A stretch of 64,000 nt of DNA from Virgibacillus_R byunsanensis. Lineage in GTDB: Bacteria; Bacillota; Bacilli; Bacillales; Amphibacillaceae. The DNA is taken from assembly GCF_042675965.1 (NCBI RefSeq), contig NZ_JBHTKJ010000033.1, forward strand, positions 1 to 64,000, read 5' to 3'. The notes under the pieces are model-generated. The model was not told where the DNA came from, did not search any database, and saw nothing but the letters and a program-made list of their open reading frames with translations. Below are positions 8,464 through 16,639 of this stretch, piece after piece (the first letter of the stretch is position 1; the number at the start of each line of letters is the position of its first letter). A program made the position numbers and the translations under genes.

Positions 8464-9273
8464 ATGAGTAAAATACGTCTAGATGTACTATTGGTAGAAC
8501 GGGATTTAATTGAAACAAGAGAAAAAGCAAAGCGCGTGGTTATGGCTGGTCTTGTTTTTTCAAATCAGGTTCGCTTAGATAAGCCAGGTATGAAGGTAGC
8601 TGAAGATATACCTTTAACCGTGAAAGGTAAGTTGCTTCCATATGTTGGTCGTGGTGGTTTAAAGCTTGAGAAAGCCCTTAAACATTTTGAGATTCCAATT
8701 CAAAATAGAATTATGGTTGATGTTGGCTCATCTACTGGTGGCTTTACTGATTGTGCCCTACAAAATGGTGCAAGATTATGTTATGCAATCGATGTAGGCT
8801 ATAATCAACTGGATTGGAAATTAAGAAACGATGATCGTGTAATTGTTATGGAAAGAACTAATTTTCGTTATGTAACACCAGACATGCTTTTAAGTGGGAA
8901 GCCTGATTTTGCTACGATTGATGTATCTTTTATTTCACTAAGACTAATATTACCAGTGCTAAAGCAGCTACTAACTACAAAAAGTGATATTGTCGCATTA
9001 ATTAAACCACAATTTGAGGCTGGGAAACACCAAGTAGGGAAAAAAGGAATTGTACGAGAAAAATCCGTTCACATAAGTGTTTTAAAGAACATTTTAAGTT
9101 TTGCGATAGATGAGGGGTACCAGTTACGAGATGTAACCTACTCGCCTGTGACAGGCGGAGATGGAAATATTGAATTTTTAGCACACTTTGGCTGGAAGAA
9201 AGATAAAGCAGGAAAAAACATGACAGATGTCGAAATTAAACAATTAGTAGATGATGCACATAGTAATTTTTAA
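8464..9273 (+). CDS. tlyA: TlyA family rRNA 2'-O-methyltransferase (YqxC)
   Basis: This 269-residue protein has an N-terminal S4 RNA-binding domain (about 1-65) and an FtsJ-like methyltransferase domain with the SAM-binding motif DVGSSTGGFTDC (86-97) and TIDVSFISL. Family members methylate ribose in 16S and 23S rRNA, and some are annotated as hemolysins. In B. subtilis the order is dxs-yqxC-ahrC; here yqxC follows oapA directly. TAAAGGGAAAA precedes the ATG. Confidence 0.92.
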   Translation: MSKIRLDVLLVERDLIETREKAKRVVMAGLVFSNQVRLDKPGMKVAEDIPLTVKGKLLPYVGRGGLKLEKALKHFEIPIQNRIMVDVGSSTGGFTDCALQNGARLCYAIDVGYNQLDWKLRNDDRVIVMERTNFRYVTPDMLLSGKPDFATIDVSFISLRLILPVLKQLLTTKSDIVALIKPQFEAGKHQVGKKGIVREKSVHISVLKNILSFAIDEGYQLRDVTYSPVTGGDGNIEFLAHFGWKKDKAGKNMTDVEIKQLVDDAHSNF

Positions 9274-9288
9274 ATCCTTTATCCAAAA

Positions 9289-9321
9289 TGGGACTCCACA
9301 AACGTAGTCCGATGTTTTTTG
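9289..9321 (+). terminator. Possible weak terminator after tlyA
   Basis: A 5-bp stem (GGACT / AGTCC) is followed by GATGTTTTTTGG. It is short, so it may be only partly effective. Confidence 0.4.
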
Positions 9322-9350
9322 GTAGATAAGAATGTATAAAACTTTCTTTT

Positions 9351-9408
9351 CTACATAAGTGCAACTTAGGATTTCACCATTAAGGCTTGGCGATAAGCCA
9401 AGTTTTCT
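9351..9408. repeat. R3 small hairpin repeat upstream of argR
   Basis: A 58-nt element is shared, with about seven differences, with 59168-59225 upstream of lysA. It contains the hairpin CTTGGC-GATAA-GCCAAG followed by TTTTCT. The copies lie 50 kb apart in the same direction, each shortly before a gene for amino acid metabolism or its control. Confidence 0.7.
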
Positions 9409-9460
9409 ATATGTGTAACCAAGAGATAGTAGCAATGTTGATTAAACTGGGAGGTATCAT

Positions 9461-9910
9461 ATGAGTAAAATACAACGTCATATTAAAATCCGTGAATTAA
9501 TAACTGAAAATGAAATAGAAACACAAGATGACCTTGTTGATGAGCTTAAGTCATTAGGCTATAACGTAACTCAAGCTACTGTTTCAAGAGACATTAAAGA
9601 GCTTCACCTTGTTAAGGTTCCTTCAGTAGGTGGGCGGTATAAATATAGTTTACCTGCTGATCAGAAATTTAATCCATTAGATAAGTTAAAACGTTTGATA
9701 ATGGATGCGTTTGTAAAAATTGATGATGCTAGTCACTTTATAGTTTTGAAAACTCTACCAGGTAATGCTCATGCTGTAGGAGTATTAATTGATAACTTAG
9801 ACTGGAAAGAAATTATGGGGACTATTTGTGGGGATGATACTTGTTTAATTATTTGTCGCACTCCAGAAGATACAAGTAATATTAAAGATCGTTTTATAGG
9901 TATGCTTTAA
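9461..9910 (+). CDS. argR: Arginine repressor ArgR/AhrC
   Basis: This 149-residue regulator represses arginine synthesis and activates breakdown when arginine is bound. The N-terminal winged-helix domain includes QATVSRDIKELHLVKVP. The C-terminal hexamerisation and arginine-binding domain has GNAHAVGVLID and TICGDDTCLIICR, where the paired aspartates bind arginine. GGGAGG lies 7 nt before the ATG. It keeps its usual place between tlyA and recN. Confidence 0.97.
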   Translation: MSKIQRHIKIRELITENEIETQDDLVDELKSLGYNVTQATVSRDIKELHLVKVPSVGGRYKYSLPADQKFNPLDKLKRLIMDAFVKIDDASHFIVLKTLPGNAHAVGVLIDNLDWKEIMGTICGDDTCLIICRTPEDTSNIKDRFIGML

Positions 9911-9934
9911 GTCTAATCAATGAGGTGACATACG

Positions 9935-11662
9935 GTGTTAATGGAACTGTCAATTCAAGATTTTGCAATAATTGATAAAATTTCAATTACGTTTAGTGAT
10001 GGACTAACTGTGTTAACTGGTGAGACTGGTGCTGGTAAATCAATTATAATTGATGCAGTTCAACTATTAGCCGGTGGTAGAGGCTCAGTTGAATATGTTA
10101 GGCATGGTACAAAAAAAGCCGAAATAGAGGGATTGTTCTCGATTGATGATGCTGATCATACTATTTATCGTATTGGGAAAGATTATGGCATTGATATTTC
10201 CGATGAAATGGTCGTGTTAAATAGAGCTATTACTTCTAACGGGAAAAGTATATGCAGGGTAAATGGAAAATTGGTAACTTTAGCGATCCTAAAGGAGTTT
10301 GGCAAAACACTTATAGATATACATAGCCAACATGAAACACAATCACTGATGGATGCTGACAATCATATTGAATTACTTGACTTATATGATTCAACCTTAA
10401 TTACGAAAACGAAAGAAGATTATTTATACTTATATAATCAGTTGGCTAATCTTAAAAAGCGGTATAAAGAGTTGAGTGAAAACGAGCAGGAAATGGCACA
10501 CCGTTTAGACCTACTTGAATTTCAGCTACAAGAGCTCGCACAAGCAGAATTAGTACCAGGTGAAGATGAAAAGCTTGAGGAAGAACGAAGTCAACTGGCA
10601 AATTTCGAACGAATCTATAATGGATTACATGATGCTTATGATGCGTTATATGGAGATCAAAGAGGAATTGAGTGGTTAAATAGGGCACAACTCGCATTAC
10701 AAGATAATAGCAATTATGATTCATTTATTTCAGACAAAGCTGAAGAATTATCAAATCACTATTTTCTTATTGAAGAATTAACTTTTGATATCCGCAATTA
10801 TATTGATACTTTACAATTTGATCCACAACGTTTAAATGAAATTGAAGCTAGACTAAATGAAATCAACCGTTTAAAAAAGAAATATGGATCAAGTGTTAAT
10901 GATATTATCGAGTATATGGGCAAGATAGAAGAAGAAGTAGAGGAAATTACGAATAAAGATTCACATTTAAAAAAATTAGAAGAGCAAATACGAGAACTTG
11001 AAGAAGATGCTTATTTAGAAGCAAAACAATTACATGATATTCGTACGAAAGCTGCAAAGGCTCTTACATCTGACATCCAGAAAGAATTAAATGGATTGTA
11101 TTTGGAAAAAGCCTCCTTTTCTGTTGCATTTGATACGAAAGTTACAGGTACACATGAAATTGGTGTTAATAATGAGAATATCCGATTGCATAAAAATGGG
11201 TTTGATTATGTACATTTTCTTATTTCAACCAATCCTGGTGAGCCTTTAAAAGAAATAAGCAAAACAGCTTCTGGTGGAGAACTGTCAAGAATCATGCTAG
11301 CACTGAAAAAAATTTTTGCAAAACATCAAGGTGTAACAAGCGTTATTTTCGATGAAGTTGACACAGGTGTTAGTGGACGGGTGGCACAATCCATTGCAGA
11401 AAAAATCCATCAAATATCAAGTGAATCACAAGTGTTATGTATTACACACTTACCACAGGTTGCAGCAATGGCTGATACACATAAATTTATATTAAAATCA
11501 GAAAAAGACAAACGAGCAACAACAAAGGTGTCCGAGTTAAGTAATTCAGAAAAAATTGAAGAATTAAGCAGAATGATCACAGGTGCTGAGTTAACTGAAA
11601 CAGCTATAGTGCATGCTAAAGAATTACTCAACTTAGCATCTAAATTTAAAACAAGAGAATAA
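9935..11662 (+). CDS. recN: DNA repair protein RecN
   Basis: This 575-residue SMC-like ATPase acts early at double-strand breaks. The Walker A motif GETGAGKS is at 29-36. A central coiled coil spans about 155-360. The C-terminal head has the signature TASGGELSRIMLALK, Walker B VIFDEVDTGVSG and the H-loop CITHLPQVA. The GTG start has GAGGTGA 6 nt upstream; the ATG two codons on is less well placed. A strong terminator follows. Confidence 0.96.
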   Translation: MLMELSIQDFAIIDKISITFSDGLTVLTGETGAGKSIIIDAVQLLAGGRGSVEYVRHGTKKAEIEGLFSIDDADHTIYRIGKDYGIDISDEMVVLNRAITSNGKSICRVNGKLVTLAILKEFGKTLIDIHSQHETQSLMDADNHIELLDLYDSTLITKTKEDYLYLYNQLANLKKRYKELSENEQEMAHRLDLLEFQLQELAQAELVPGEDEKLEEERSQLANFERIYNGLHDAYDALYGDQRGIEWLNRAQLALQDNSNYDSFISDKAEELSNHYFLIEELTFDIRNYIDTLQFDPQRLNEIEARLNEINRLKKKYGSSVNDIIEYMGKIEEEVEEITNKDSHLKKLEEQIRELEEDAYLEAKQLHDIRTKAAKALTSDIQKELNGLYLEKASFSVAFDTKVTGTHEIGVNNENIRLHKNGFDYVHFLISTNPGEPLKEISKTASGGELSRIMLALKKIFAKHQGVTSVIFDEVDTGVSGRVAQSIAEKIHQISSESQVLCITHLPQVAAMADTHKFILKSEKDKRATTKVSELSNSEKIEELSRMITGAELTETAIVHAKELLNLASKFKTRE

Positions 11663-11672
11663 AGTAGTGAGA

Positions 11673-11703
11673 AAAGCCAGAGTATATATTATCTGGCTTT
11701 TTA
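11673..11703. terminator. Terminator after recN
   Basis: A 9-bp perfect stem (AAAGCCAGA / TCTGGCTTT) has an AT-rich loop and a T run. The stretch from here to spoIVB contains only an AT-rich region with the small palindrome CAGTTTAAAACTG at 11787-11799; I found no convincing sigma-F or sigma-G promoter. Confidence 0.85.
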
Positions 11704-11866
11704 TATTATAAATATAAATTAATGTACTATACACTATTTCAGTTATTTAAAAAAGGAAATGATACACATCTTTTCTTATCATTAACCAGTTTAAAACTGC
11801 TCAACTTCGGTCAAATTAGATATACAGATATAAAAAATGGTATGGGTAAGGATCAGGAGAGTGAAT

Positions 11867-13150
11867 GTGTTGATAAATTGTAAAAATATACGAATTTGGA
11901 CAGGAGTTTTTCTTCTTGTCGCTGTTCTAGCAGCTCCTTTTCTTACACCATTACAAAAATACCTTTCCATCCCCAATGAAATTGTGACCTTTAATAATCA
12001 ATCTCCAATAGAGGTTCCTGAATTGGGAAGAAGTGTAAATATAGACCCTTCAGAAAAAATTACTCAAGCGATGAATTCCTCTTCATTTTATGCAAAGGAA
12101 CCTGGTAATAGCCAGTTAATTTATGAAGTAGCCGGACTCCCAGTTAAGAAAGTTAACGTATCGGTGCTTGAGGATATGAAGGTAATACCTGGTGGACAGT
12201 CTATAGGAGTACAACTTCATACTCGTGGAGTACTTGTGGTAGGTCATCATCTTGTAAATGGTGAAAATGGTAATTTATCTCCAGGAGAAGAAGCAGATAT
12301 TAAAGTTGGCGATGTAATTTTAAAAATAAATGGAGATAGCATTAAAAAAATGGAAGATGTAAAGCCCTACGTTGAAGATGCAGGTAAAAGTAAAAGTCCA
12401 TTAAAACTTACTGTAAAACGTGGAAATGAAACACATGAGGCAAAATTACAACCTGTGATGGATAATAAAGAGAAAAAGTATCGAATTGGCTTGTATATCA
12501 GGGACTCAGCAGCAGGTATCGGCACGATGACTTTTTATGATCCTAAATCCAAAAAGTATGGAGCATTGGGACATGTAATATCAGATATGGATACGCAGAA
12601 GCCGATTGAAATTCATAACGGAACTATTGTACGTTCATCGATAAAATCCATTGAAAAAGGAAATAACGGATCACCTGGTGAAAAACAAGCAAAATTCTCC
12701 ATAAAGGATAATAAAATTGGAAGCATCACTAAAAATAGTCCATTTGGGATCTTTGGTAAGTTAAACCAGACCATTTCAAATGGTAAGAAAGATGATCCGA
12801 TGCCAGTAGCTTTATCACATGAAGTAAAAGAGGGACCAGCTAAAATACTAACCGTTATAGATGGAGACGAAGTAAGAGAATTTGATATCGAAATTGTTAG
12901 CAGTGTACCCCAAAAATTCCCCGCCACCAAGGGAATGATTATTCAAATAACTGATCCTGAATTATTGAAGAAAACAGGAGGGATTGTTCAAGGAATGAGT
13001 GGCAGTCCAATTATTCAAGGTGATAAAATTATTGGAGCAGTCACCCATGTATTCGTAAATGACCCCACCTCAGGATATGGTGTTCATATAGAGTGGATGC
13101 TTCAGGATGCAGGGATAGACATTTATGGTGAAAATAATGAAGCTAGTTAA
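11867..13150 (+). CDS. spoIVB: SpoIVB serine peptidase (sigma-K checkpoint)
   Basis: This 427-residue protein is made in the forespore and secreted into the intermembrane space, where it cleaves SpoIVFA and so lets SpoIVFB activate sigma-K. It has an N-terminal membrane/signal segment (about 11-27), a PDZ domain (about 100-190) and an S55 peptidase domain. With the GTG at 11867 as start, the catalytic residues fall at H236 (GHVISD) and S378 (GMSGSPI), the same numbers as in B. subtilis. AGGAGA lies 6 nt upstream, which supports this start over the ATG at 11837. Placement before spo0A is conserved. Confidence 0.95.
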   Translation: MLINCKNIRIWTGVFLLVAVLAAPFLTPLQKYLSIPNEIVTFNNQSPIEVPELGRSVNIDPSEKITQAMNSSSFYAKEPGNSQLIYEVAGLPVKKVNVSVLEDMKVIPGGQSIGVQLHTRGVLVVGHHLVNGENGNLSPGEEADIKVGDVILKINGDSIKKMEDVKPYVEDAGKSKSPLKLTVKRGNETHEAKLQPVMDNKEKKYRIGLYIRDSAAGIGTMTFYDPKSKKYGALGHVISDMDTQKPIEIHNGTIVRSSIKSIEKGNNGSPGEKQAKFSIKDNKIGSITKNSPFGIFGKLNQTISNGKKDDPMPVALSHEVKEGPAKILTVIDGDEVREFDIEIVSSVPQKFPATKGMIIQITDPELLKKTGGIVQGMSGSPIIQGDKIIGAVTHVFVNDPTSGYGVHIEWMLQDAGIDIYGENNEAS

Positions 13151-13152
13151 TA

Positions 13153-13192
13153 AAAGACTTGTTATGGGATCAGTCCCATTTCAAGTCTTTTT
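13153..13192 (+). terminator. Terminator after spoIVB
   Basis: AAAGACTTG pairs with CAAGTCTTT across a loop that itself can pair (TGGGA/TCCCA), followed by T-rich sequence. Confidence 0.85.
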
Positions 13193-13571
13193 CATAAGTA
13201 AAGAAAGCATTTTTGGAATGATATTTATCTCCATAATTAGCCACGTGTGAGTAATATTTCGGCAGCGAAACATCGTACGAATAAAAAACGCTTTTTATTT
13301 TCAAGGCTTTTATTTTTTATTATAGAAAATTCTGCTTATTATTAACGAAGGTATGGTATAATTTGTATAAATATTATTCGACATGGTATTTGTTGACTTT
13401 GTCACAATCAATCACACTTTATCGAAATAGATCGAAAAATAAAGTAAATAGAAGATATATTGAGTATTTTAAATAAAAATTAAAGTTTTTCCAATAAAAA
13501 GAGGATATTTCGAAGATATGTCGAATATATAACGTGGATAAGAGCTCGAATTACATAAAGGAGGAAATTTA
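13193..13571 (+). other. spo0A upstream regulatory region
   Basis: This gene-free stretch of 379 nt contains, in order, an AT-only hairpin (AATAAAAA / TTTTTATT, 13280-13299), an extended -10 promoter TGGTATAAT (13354-13362), a reverse 0A box TTCGACA (13377-13383), TCGAAA half-matches near 13421 and 13432, and a sigma-H promoter with a forward 0A box. This is the two-promoter layout known for B. subtilis spo0A. Confidence 0.7.
13500..13528 (+). promoter_or_regulatory. Sigma-H promoter of spo0A with 0A box
   Basis: AGAGGATAT (13500-13508) and GTCGAATAT (13520-13528) both match the sigma-H consensus fully, with the 11-bp spacer seen in spoVG. A perfect 0A box TGTCGAA (13519-13525) overlaps the -10, so Spo0A~P could act directly on its own sporulation promoter. 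Confidence 0.75.
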
Positions 13572-14354
13572 GTGGAGAAGATTTCAGTATGTTTAGTTGA
13601 TGACAATAGGGAACTTGTGCAAATGATGGAAGATTATTTCGAGGGACAACAGGATATTGAAGTAATTGGTGTAGCTTATAACGGGAGAGATTGTTTAGAG
13701 ATGTTGGATGAACTCAATCCAGATGTGTTGATTCTTGATATTATTATGCCACACGTAGATGGATTGGCAGTGTTGAATACAGTTAGAGGTATGGAAAGAG
13801 AAAGCTACCCGAATGTTATTATGCTTACTGCGTTTGGGCAAGAAGAAGTAATGAAGAAAGCTGTTGATTTAGGGGCTTCTTATTTTATTTTAAAACCGTT
13901 TGACCTAGATAATTTAGCTGATCAAATTAGGCAGGTAAGAGGAATTAATACTTCTTTTCCTTCAAATACTAAAAATGGTACAAAAAAAGAAAAAAAGAAA
14001 AAAGATCTAGAAGCAAGTATTACAAATATTATTCATGAGATCGGGGTACCAGCACATATAAAAGGGTATATGTATTTACGGGAAGCCATTACAATGGTTT
14101 ATAATGATATAGAATTATTAGGGTCAATTACAAAAGTACTGTACCCTGATGTAGCTAAGAAATTTAATACAACCGCCTCTCGCGTGGAACGTGCAATCCG
14201 ACACGCAATAGAAGTAGCTTGGAGTAGGGGTAACATTGATTCTATATCTGCTTTATTTGGTTACACTGTCAGCATTTCCAAAGCAAAACCAACTAATTCA
14301 GAATTTATAGCCATGGTGGCTGATCGTTTACGGCTAGAACATAAAGCGAGTTAA
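13572..14354 (+). CDS. spo0A: Sporulation master regulator Spo0A
   Basis: This 260-residue response regulator is the end point of the phosphorelay. The receiver domain (1-125) has the acidic pair D10-D11, the phosphoacceptor D56 (LILDIIMP) and the conserved K near 108 (LKPFD). A lysine-rich linker follows, then the effector domain with the recognition helix in SRVERAIRHAIEVAW. The start is GTG, as in B. subtilis, with AAAGGAGG 7 nt upstream. It keeps its place after spoIVB. Confidence 0.98.
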   Translation: MEKISVCLVDDNRELVQMMEDYFEGQQDIEVIGVAYNGRDCLEMLDELNPDVLILDIIMPHVDGLAVLNTVRGMERESYPNVIMLTAFGQEEVMKKAVDLGASYFILKPFDLDNLADQIRQVRGINTSFPSNTKNGTKKEKKKKDLEASITNIIHEIGVPAHIKGYMYLREAITMVYNDIELLGSITKVLYPDVAKKFNTTASRVERAIRHAIEVAWSRGNIDSISALFGYTVSISKAKPTNSEFIAMVADRLRLEHKAS

Positions 14355-14363
14355 TGAAACCAA

Positions 14364-14407
14364 TAAAAAATATTACTGTATCAGGAGAATACAGTAATAT
14401 TTTTTAT
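14364..14407 (+). terminator. Terminator after spo0A
   Basis: A long stem (AAAAATATTACTGTAT with ATACAGTAATATTTTT) closes a short loop and ends in a T run. Confidence 0.9.
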
Positions 14408-14424
14408 TAGTAAAGAAAGTATAA

Positions 14425-14598
14425 CACGTCCAACTCCAGCGCCACTACTGCTAGTGGGCTTCCTTATCCTCCTTACGATAAGTCAACATCGATTCGCTTA
14501 CGCTCTTCGTGTTTCCTTTAAGGAAGCTCGACTAACTTCACCGCTTTGCGCGCCAACGTCGACTTACCCGCGATGCATGGGTGCTTACGCTTTTGTTC
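14425..14598. repeat. R2 dispersed repeat, first tandem copy
   Basis: This GC-rich unit of about 174 bp starts CACGTCCAACTCCAGCGCC and ends GCTTACGCTTTTGTTC. It has about 80% similarity to the unit at 14655-14865, from which it is separated by a 56-bp linker. It contains several short palindromes and no conserved frame. The type resembles repeats seen widely in Bacillaceae; I infer this from memory. Confidence 0.8.
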
Positions 14599-14654
14599 TT
14601 GTCTAGGAAATTATAAAATTAGGAGCCTGTGGATAATTTATTGACTGTGTAAGC

Positions 14655-14865
14655 CACGTCCAGCTCCAGCGCCCAACAACTAGTGGGCTTCCTGATCCTC
14701 CTTACGATAAGTCAACATCGATTCGCTACCGCTCTTCGTGTTTCCTTTATCTCATGCGGATTTGGAAGATCGACTAACTTCACCGCTTTGCGCGGCAACG
14801 TCGACCCACCCGCGATGCGCGGGCGCAGCCCATACGTCGCTAAACGGGCGCTTACGCTTTTGTTC
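14655..14865. repeat. R2 dispersed repeat, second tandem copy
   Basis: This copy of about 211 bp in direct orientation has two extra segments relative to the first, near 14747-14772 and 14820-14850. The linker 14599-14654 is itself part of the family: related sequence recurs at 53351-53414 (opposite strand) and 63900-63965. Confidence 0.8.
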
Positions 14866-14900
14866 TGATTAATTATAAATATTTCAAACTTAATGAGTTC

Positions 14901-16247
14901 TTATTCAAAGAATGCTGTGTATAGAGATTGTATTGCTCTGTTGATTCCTTCAGCCCGTATACCAAACATAATAGAAACTTCAGAGGAACCTTGGTTTATC
15001 ATTTCAATATTTACATCTGCCTCAGTAATAGCTGTGGTTGCTTTTTGTGCAATTCCAATTGTACTCATAATACCTTCGCCGACAATCATAATCATGGCAA
15101 GGTTCCTGTGAAAGGTAACCATATCTGCATTTAATTCTTCTTTTACACGTTTTAGGATAGAATTTTCTTTTTCTGCAGTTAATTGGCTTTCACGAATAAT
15201 AACTGACATGTCATCTATTCCTGATGGAGCATGTTCAAATGATATATCTTCATCTTCTAAAATTTGCAGTAGTTTTCTACCAAACCCTACTTCACGGTTC
15301 ATCAAATATTTACTGACATATAAACTACAAAAACCTGCAGCACTAGCAATACCAACTACACATTTTTTATCATGCTTTTTTGACGCAACGATCATTGTTC
15401 CGAGTGATGTTGGATTGTTTGTATTTTTAATACAAACGGGTATATTCTCCTTGAATGCAGGTATTAAAGCTTCATCATGAAAGACTGAAAATCCAGCGTA
15501 TGAAAGTTCACGCATTTCTCTATATGTTAGTGATGTGATCTCAATAGGATCTTGTACAATCTGAGGATTTACAGAGTATACGGAATCAACGTCTGTAAAA
15601 TTCTCATATAAGTCTGCTTTTACACCGGCAGCCACAATAGAACCAGTGATGTCTGAACCACCTCGTGAGAATGTTACTAACTGTTCATCTTCTGTATATC
15701 CAAAGAAACCTGGAATAACTAAAATTTCGTTTCTTTCTCTTAATGCATAAAGTTTTTCAAAACTTTGCGGAAGGATTTGTGCTCTGCCTGGTTCATTACT
15801 TACAATAATACCTGCGTCTTTCGGGTTTAAATACGATGCATTCAAATTTAATGATTTTAAGTATTGGCTAAGGATTTTAGCTGAGCTATCTTCACCAACA
15901 GATTTTAAGGCGTCCATTTTTCTTTCGTCTGTAATTTGTTTTGATAAAATCGATTGAATCGTTTGATTGATATCATCTAACACAGAATTAGATATATTTA
16001 ATTCATTTATTATTCCGCTAAAACGAGTAAGTATTTTGTCTAAAACGTTATCAAAAGGTTGATTACTTATATAGGATTCCCCTAATTGTATTAACAAGTC
16101 TGTTATTTTTTCATCACCTTTAAATCGTTTTCCAGGAGCAGATACAACAATAAATTTACGTTTGGAATCATCGTTAATAATAGCTCCTACTTTAACTAAT
16201 TGTTCTGCACTTGCTACTGAACTTCCTCCGAATTTTGATACTTTCAT
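14901..16247 (-). CDS. Aspartate kinase (ThrD/YclM-type)
   Basis: This 448-residue enzyme phosphorylates aspartate, the first step toward lysine, diaminopimelate, threonine and methionine. The N terminus KVSKFGGSSVA is the kinase signature, and FSRGGSDITGSI lies in the active site. Two C-terminal ACT domains (about 305-448) should sense an end product. Length and motifs are closest to the aspartokinase III / YclM class. It follows the DUF2627 gene by 27 nt and has no lysine riboswitch. It is not at this place in B. subtilis, and R2 repeats flank its 3' side, which suggests relocation. Confidence 0.92.
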   Translation of the reverse strand: MKVSKFGGSSVASAEQLVKVGAIINDDSKRKFIVVSAPGKRFKGDEKITDLLIQLGESYISNQPFDNVLDKILTRFSGIINELNISNSVLDDINQTIQSILSKQITDERKMDALKSVGEDSSAKILSQYLKSLNLNASYLNPKDAGIIVSNEPGRAQILPQSFEKLYALRERNEILVIPGFFGYTEDEQLVTFSRGGSDITGSIVAAGVKADLYENFTDVDSVYSVNPQIVQDPIEITSLTYREMRELSYAGFSVFHDEALIPAFKENIPVCIKNTNNPTSLGTMIVASKKHDKKCVVGIASAAGFCSLYVSKYLMNREVGFGRKLLQILEDEDISFEHAPSGIDDMSVIIRESQLTAEKENSILKRVKEELNADMVTFHRNLAMIMIVGEGIMSTIGIAQKATTAITEADVNIEMINQGSSEVSIMFGIRAEGINRAIQSLYTAFFE

Positions 16248-16274
16248 ACTTGCGATTTCCCCCTTGAATACTAT

Positions 16275-16502
16275 TTATACACCTTTTCTTTTACGGACAT
16301 TCTTTTTTTTATTTAATTGTTTTTTCTTATCTCTGTGAACAATAAATCCACCAATAAAAGCAATACCAATGATGAAAAATAAAAGGCCAAACAAAAATTG
16401 AAATCCCATGTCATCGAATAATGAATCTCGCATGAGTTTTATACCATAAGCCGAAAAAACTCCAGGTATAATAAGTATTAATATTGCTATGAATCGAACC
16501 AT
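16275..16502 (-). CDS. yqzF: DUF2627 small membrane protein (YqzF)
   Basis: This 75-residue protein has two hydrophobic helices (about 3-20 and 34-54) and a lysine/arginine-rich cytoplasmic tail. It matches the YqzF/DUF2627 family, found between spo0A and bkdR in many Bacillus, as here. The function is unknown. GAAAGAGG lies before the ATG on the minus strand. It is probably co-transcribed with the aspartokinase behind it. Confidence 0.85.
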   Translation of the reverse strand: MVRFIAILILIIPGVFSAYGIKLMRDSLFDDMGFQFLFGLLFFIIGIAFIGGFIVHRDKKKQLNKKKNVRKRKGV

Positions 16503-16639
16503 GACTATACCTCTTTCAAGAAAATAACATAATGTTTATTATAGCAAAAATAGAATTAAAAAGGAACAATAGGAAATTTGCCAAAACGTGCAGAATAAAG
16601 TATGCTGATAACGTGCAAAAAATTGCAAGGTGGGATTAT

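Noticed and set aside
14683..14868. Frame inside the second R2 repeat
   Set aside because: It is absent from the first copy and has a low-complexity repeat origin.
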